Shown here: one piece after another, positions 58,739-64,000 of the stretch | Layout of the letters: the number at the start of each line of letters is the position of its first letter | Position numbering within the stretch: the first letter of the stretch is position 1 | Source: Tethya wilhelma | Taxonomy: Eukaryota; Porifera; Demospongiae; Tethyida; Tethyidae | Assembly (NCBI GenBank): GCA_964030475.1 | Contig: CAXIPT010000008.1 | Location: 3,271,127 to 3,335,126, forward strand | Length of the DNA: 64,000 bases | Direction of reading: 5' to 3' | Program-made: the position numbers and the translations under genes | Notes under the pieces: generated by a model | Seen by the model: only the letters and a program-made list of their open reading frames with translations | What the model was told of the DNA's origin: nothing | Database searches by the model: none

Positions 58739-61086
58739 TCAAGCTACACTATCTTGAGTATCTTCATCACTGCTACCAATACCATGATTGTAAGACATTT
58801 CTCCACTGTAGTCACCAAAGGGTGTCTCTATTTGATGCCCATCATTGCTAAAATCATGGCCAAGGTTACCTTTAGTTTTGTTAAAAGCATAATCTACTGA
58901 TTCATCCTCCTCGACAATTGCTGTTTCATCAAGTAACTGAGAGTTTTGGTCTAACCAAAGTCGAAAATTGCAATGTAGTTTGTCGCTTGGTGGGCTTTCT
59001 TCTCTAAAAGACTTCCTCTGTAACATTCCCAGTACGGTAGTACTGGGTACATAGGAATGGCACGGATGGCCCATTAGCACAATACAAATATTCACGTGAA
59101 TAACTCTGCAAAAACTGAGCGCTTGGCACTATAAGGCTTCTCAAGCTACTATTTAGCTAATTCTCTTTCTAACAAGCCCAAAAACATGGCCTAAAACCAT
59201 CGCTAAGGTACCAAACTAAAATATGCCAAACCTCCAATTTTCTCCTTCTTCTTCTTCTATGTTATTTCAGCGTATCTCGAAGACTGTTCACTTTCAGAAG
59301 CTGATTCTTGAACGAACAAACTTGGTACCATTGTCTTCACGTGCTTTTTGGTATTGTCTGCTCGAATCTCCCGTTGAATGGCTAGATATAAGGCGAAAAG
59401 CGCTTCTCCGTATGGCAGCCATTCACTTCTACATCATGCATAAATTCATAAGCTACTCGAAAAGTCAAATTGACAACCCTTTTCCAGGTAAATAAGTGTG
59501 CGTTATTTGGAATCCAAATATTCGCTGCCTGCCTGCTTTACCTGAAGATTTCTGGTTGTGCTGGACTCTCTGTAACCTTTCAGTCTTCAAGATTTAGGAG
59601 GTGAATCAGACTACTGTGTTATGTAGTATTCATTATAAGATAAGCAAAGCAATTAAATTTTGGTAGATACAGGCTCAGCCTCCTGAGATTACTTCAGTAC
59701 TAACTTGATCAGCCTGAGCATAGATTAGCTATAATATCCATGCTGATAGTGTTCAAGTAACTACCATATACACACAAACTCGAATGTGATTTGTAGAATT
59801 ATGAAAAAATGAGAACAAACAAGTTAAAAAAAACATTGGAAATGTAATGAGACATATGAATGGCCAAATCGTAAAAAGAAGGCAAACAAGATGGAATGGC
59901 TGGCAGAGTGTGTAAAGAATTATTCCTATGGGCAACATGACGGACTCAACATGGAAAGTGAGTACTACATGCAGCCCACACAGGAAGAATTCGGCACACA
60001 CTCTGCCAGGCATTCCATCTTGTTTGCCTTCTTTTTACGATTTGGCCATTCCTATGTCTCATTACATTTCCAATGTTTTTTTTACTTGTAATAATATATA
60101 ATGATACACCTTGCATTGCCTGTAAAGGATAAAGTTACCAGAAGGGCAAGGTTCTTCAGATATTGTGGTCTCACTTCTTCTGGTGCTTTCATCGATTTCA
60201 TCGAAATGTCAACAAACTCAGCCGTAGCCATACATTTGAAACATTGATATGGTTCAAGACCCAACACCTATAAACCATGACCAGATACATCCATGAAATA
60301 GGAATACAACCAGAGTAACGGTACTGTTGACTAGGAACATGTATATCTATGCATTATTTGACCTTTCTCCTTTCATCTGATCTCAAGTTACTGATTCTAG
60401 TTTGACAATATGACAGTGCCTTTGCAAACTTGTGATGTTCCTTGGCATCAACCTTTAAAACTCTTGTTACTATTGGCTAGAGAAATTGAAAAGAGTCAAA
60501 CTAGGTTAACATTCCATTACACACAATATATAAAATACCTGTAGTTTTGTTGCAGGGCATTCTCTTCGCAAATCAGTACAGAATAACTTGGAGCATTCAA
60601 CTTTCAATGGGCTCTGTACTCAAATAATAAACAAAAGAAATTTAATTATCATGTACGATACAACAGACAATACCTCAAACGTGCTTCCTTTGATTTCAAT
60701 GAAGCCTGAAGGTGTTTTTGGAGCATGTTTTGGATAGTTTCAATAGATGTCTTCATAGCTGCCTGGTGTGATTCTAATCGGTTCAATCGTCCTTCCATTG
60801 CCTTACACACATTAAAAACGTGTCCAATATCAGGTTGTTGTGACCTTTGAGATGATATTTGCCTTGGTCTCTGACCATGAGATGGTGGTGGTGGTGGTGG
60901 TCGTGTGTATGGTTGTGCTGGTGACTGTGGTCTTGAAGGTACCATTACGTGGCACCTGTTGTGAGAACCTCCAATAGTTACTGAATTAATTGTCCTTGAT
61001 TGGTGACCTGTAACTATCGATGAAATAGATGATCCTGGCATGCTTGTAGGCAAAGAGGAAGACGTGAAAGACATCATGTTGGTCAC
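58739..61086 (-). CDS. Unrecognised gene with Pro/Ser-rich N-terminus and coiled coil
   Basis: ATG 61086 opens exon one (about 60675-61086): MTNMMSFTSSSLPTSMPGSS, a proline run (TRPPPPPPSHGQ) and a helical part (MEGRLNRLESHQAAMKTSIE). Candidate following exons lie at about 60540-60612, 60365-60478 and 60120-60268 (EPYQCFKCMATAEFVDISMK). The frame at 58739-59020 ends in an acidic tail (VEEDESVDYAF...GSSDEDTQDSVA) and may be the last exon or a separate gene. A foldback MITE (59708-60092) separates the two. CxxC in YQCFKCM could bind metal. No family recognised. It is divergent from the gene at 61182, 95 bp apart. Confidence 0.45.
59708..60092. mobile_element. Foldback MITE, copy B
   Basis: Arms about 59834-59913 and 59994-60075. 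Same family as 55706-56075. Where copy A has CTGTTTGAGTGTG/CACACTCAAACAG, copy B has CTGGCAGAGTGTG/CACACTCTGCCAG: both arms differ from copy A but match each other. Confidence 0.9.
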
Positions 61087-61181
61087 TCAGCTGATCAGTT
61101 GGACGCTGGTTCCCCGCCAAAAGTTCTGCAAACCACTCATGTGATAGTCACATGATTGTCACTCAATTAAAATTTTCAAAG

Positions 61182-61545
61182 ATGGAGGAATCAAGAGTTT
61201 GCAAGCTTTGTGGAATTGATTTCAAATATCTTTCAAGATTAGCCAGGCACCTGCAATCAACAAAGCATATTACTTATGAAGCGAATGTACGCAGTTCTAA
61301 TGAGGTTAGTGAGGTAAAGCGCGACGATCTGTAAATTATTGGCAGGCTTTTGCATGTCATTTCTAATACAGTACGACACTCCTAATGACGAAAATATCTT
61401 CAATACTCTGGATTGTAACAGTGATGTTGATCCTGATTTTGTCGCTGAGGGTGAGCAGACACTTGATGACGATTCAAGTAATACTGAAAATGATGAACTG
61501 TCCGACAGCAGCAGCAGCAGCAGTGAAAATGAATTTGGTACATGA
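61182..61545 (+). CDS. Small C2H2-type zinc-finger protein with acidic tail
   Basis: ATG 61182 begins MEESRVCKLCGIDFKYLSRL with CxxC...HxxxxxH (residues ARHLQSTKH), a C2H2-like finger. Exon one ends at a GAG/GT donor (61304 or 61313, both phase 0) and joins 61372-61545, which encodes an acidic, Ser-rich tail (DDDSSNTENDELSD, a run of serines, ENEFGT). About 100 residues. It may be nuclear or derived from a transposon zinc finger. Divergent from the gene at 61086. Confidence 0.5.
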
Positions 61546-63117
61546 CAAATAATAAAGACAACTATTACTATGGTTGTTTTATTTTCATATTGAATAATGT
61601 GCAATATGGATGTTGTTGATTGCCTAGTAAGTAATAAAGTATGTTTCCTTTTCCATCAGAAGATTTTGCTCTACTCTATTTACTACTTAATTCCCCTAGA
61701 CCACTGGTAAGAGTTCTAGCTATATCTATTCTTTAATNTAGGATTTAATCCGATGCATGTTTTTGAGGTGAATAATTAATTATATGCAAATGAGATATGC
61801 GTATTCAACAGATTTTCAGCTTTAGAGAAAGTGAAGATTTACAGAAGCACAGTGTTCAAATCAAGAAGGCAACCAATGGAATGAAGCTATAAATATATAT
61901 TCTATCGGTCTCTAAGTTTAACACAGAACGAAATACGCTTAAATTTTTTATGATAATCACTACCATAGATACATTCTATAAATGTCAGGGGGTAAACTTA
62001 CGCAAAACAATTCACCCTTGGTATTATTAGAAAGCTTGAACATTGCTGATTTCAATTTTATCCGTACCTCTTAAATAGAACAACAAAGGGGAGTGGGGAA
62101 TGGGTTTCTCCCTAAATGCGTTCTGAGCATGCTCAAACTGATAGGCGCTTAAGTACTAGAGTAGTTCGTAGTAGGTGTAAATATTCATGAATGTCAGAGG
62201 CTAAATCACGGACCTGGGCTCCAAGGCTTGGCCTACAGCTTCCTAAAAGGTTGGAGAATAGATTTTAAACCGTACCAAGTAAAACCTAACCTATACGTAA
62301 AATTTAGAGGGTTTTTGAGCTTATTTGGCCCTTTTCAGCTGTTTTACTACACATGCGTGGGCGTTCAAATAATGAGATGCATGTAGTACAAATTTATGCA
62401 TGTAGCTACAAATGTCCTCTCTTTCTGTAATGTGCTTTTATAACTTGCTTCTGAATCATGTATACGGATGCATTATTACGCAAGAGTGGTGTTATGTTAC
62501 TAAAGGGTTAGCATTTAAGTAGTTATCTTAATTCTTCCCTGATAATAATATTGTTTTGTGTTGTGTCAATTCTACCTAGTAGGCTATCTAGTACCAGGTG
62601 TAGGGCCTGCATTACGGTTAGGCTTGATACTAGTGCAGATGTAAGTGCTAGTGTGTGAGAGTGTGCGTGTGTGTGCGTGTGAAGGAGCATGACCTAATGG
62701 CTCGTCCGGATAGTAGCCAACATTCGAGAGGAGTGTATGTGTGTGGAGATGGTTTGTTTGATTATTTATTGATTTATTATTTTGACCACTTATTTCTTCT
62801 TTCCTGTGGAAAGTGGAGGACATTTTTTGCTTCTTTTCGAACATAGCAGCCATAAATTCCAATCTCATTTGACTAATAGTTGCAAATAACTCTTAAATAT
62901 TCGTTTTCTGATATTTCTGCTTCTATTTGATGACTTTGTGCACTCAGCAGAATCCTGGTCATTTCTGACCTTGAAATTATGTGTAGTGTACTTGGTATGG
63001 ATTGTTGGTGTAAATATGATTAAAATCGACCATTACTTTGATACCAAGATAACTCTTGGAACAGAAGATTCCGCTACATGCACTTCTGTTCTGTTGGTAT
63101 CGGTTTTGTAAATAAAT

Positions 63118-63164
<47 letters not shown>

Positions 63165-64000
63165 NGTAAATTGAGGGCTACTAACTTTCGTTTGATTAGC
63201 ACTAGTGATCTCAAGTCAGTTTTCTCAATTATCGCTACAGTAACTACTATAGAGATGATCTTTCAGCCAAAACTTTTCCCTGTATTTATCTTGTTGTTGT
63301 TGCTGTTGGTCAGTCTAATTATTGTGTTCATATTAAAGCATGTCTGCATGTTATGTTAGCCCTCGGAACTCTGGTGAGCCGGTGTGTATGGGTGTGTGCA
63401 CTGAGTATGCATGTTGTCGCCTGGAATTGTGTAACTAGCTGCTGGTTTTGCCCTGGCTGCTTTTGAAATAATACCCTATAATTACGTGGGATGCCTTTTC
63501 TTCACTTAACAGGGAGATTATTGAGCTGTGTATAATATGAAAGCTGGGCTGCTATTTGGGCTCACTACTACATGTAGTTTACTGCTGGTTGATCAGGTAG
63601 CAGTCCAAGCGAGCTAAGTCTCAGTGTTGTTGATCGAGTGATTATATTCTCGAATTAGTGCTTCAGGTCTTATGAGTGGTCTAGTGACCAGATTTTTTGG
63701 TGCTTGCAGTCTGGATACCGTCTACTCACTACGATATGAATAATGCTATATTCTTTCTCTTAGCTTTGCTCATTATGCTCCCCGGCCCATTTGCTTATTG
63801 TGCTCAACATTTTATTGTTAAACCCTCAGGTCTGTTATGAGTTACCATTCTTAAGTAGTTTTCTATTGCGTAAGAGCCCTTACATGATTGGAGGTTTCTG
63901 TATTAGTAATGATGTGCCCATAGCTATGCTATCCACATGTACTGGCTTAATTTGGATCCCTTAGTAGTTGTCTCACATACTAGTGGCAGTGCGAGCACAA
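61546..64000. other. No supported gene; poly-T tract
   Basis: AT-rich sequence with an undetermined base at about 61738 and a run of about 44 T followed by N at 63119-63165. Short frames at 62584-62868 and 63078-63359 contain low-complexity sequence and no motifs. I see no splice-consistent gene. Confidence 0.5.

Noticed and set aside
55764..60013. Hydrophobic minus-strand frames at 55764-55985 and 59753-60013
   Set aside because: They lie on the two copies of one foldback element, and the similarity is explained by the repeat.
63078..63359. 93-codon frame beginning with poly-Phe
   Set aside because: Phe run comes from the poly-T tract and N; the remaining hydrophobic part has no supporting splice or motif evidence.

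Overview
Animal nuclear DNA with spliced genes carrying GT..AG introns, roughly 40% GC, dense genes and many short foldback transposons. The protein set (HERC2, HARS, pirin, ubinuclein, SLC30A9, NSUN7, V-ATPase subunit c, centrin, copine, a CtIP-type repair factor) is metazoan. The compact head-to-head layout, the kinase-kelch gene and the Death/NHL gene suggest a demosponge such as Amphimedon; that species call is inference. Runs of N at 11708-11758 and single Ns near 50823, 55705, 61738 and 63165 mark a draft assembly.

Layout. 1-2828 is a palindrome with 1.3 kb arms, each carrying the 5' exons of a secreted-protein gene and a tiny secreted peptide; more signal-peptide exons and a MITE follow to 4300. 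4798-10459 (-) is a multi-exon membrane protein joining a THH1/TOM1/TOM3-like seven-helix domain to a RING-CH (MARCH-type) domain and two further helices. 11787-14374 (+) holds the first RCC1 propeller of HERC2, cut off on both sides; 16320-18125 (+) holds the 3' two thirds of histidyl-tRNA synthetase. 18463-20336 (-) is pirin with an apparent signal peptide. 20700-25709 (-) is ubinuclein, head to head with the zinc transporter SLC30A9 (+, to 29604).

29925-32848 (-) is an NSUN7-type protein lacking both catalytic cysteines, head to head with a TrmH-like 2'-O-methyltransferase (+). The divergent promoter block with the 5' ends of both genes is tandemly duplicated (32030-34116 and 34659-36741). 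38261-39349 (-) is V-ATPase subunit c, head to head with centrin (39628-40906, +). 42231-51860 (-) is a copine; one intron contains an intronless kinase/coiled-coil/kelch gene on the opposite strand (44952-47285), two tRNA-type SINEs, a MITE and a 375-bp tandem array. 52260-55068 (+) encodes Death, coiled-coil, filamin-like and NHL domains in one chain. 57230-58237 (+) is a short CtIP/Sae2-family gene. 58739-61086 (-) and 61182-61545 (+) are unrecognised divergent genes; beyond 61550 I see no supported gene.

The genes serve protein quality control and ubiquitin (MARCH-like, HERC2), translation and RNA modification (HARS, NSUN7, TrmH), chromatin and repair (ubinuclein, CtIP), ion transport (SLC30A9, V-ATPase), membrane/calcium signalling (copine, centrin) and probably innate-type signalling (Death/NHL, kinase-kelch). 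They do not form one pathway. The most unusual items are the 7TM/RING-CH fusion, the Death/filamin/NHL architecture, the promoter-block duplication, the pseudoenzyme NSUN7, and foldback elements whose two arms changed together.
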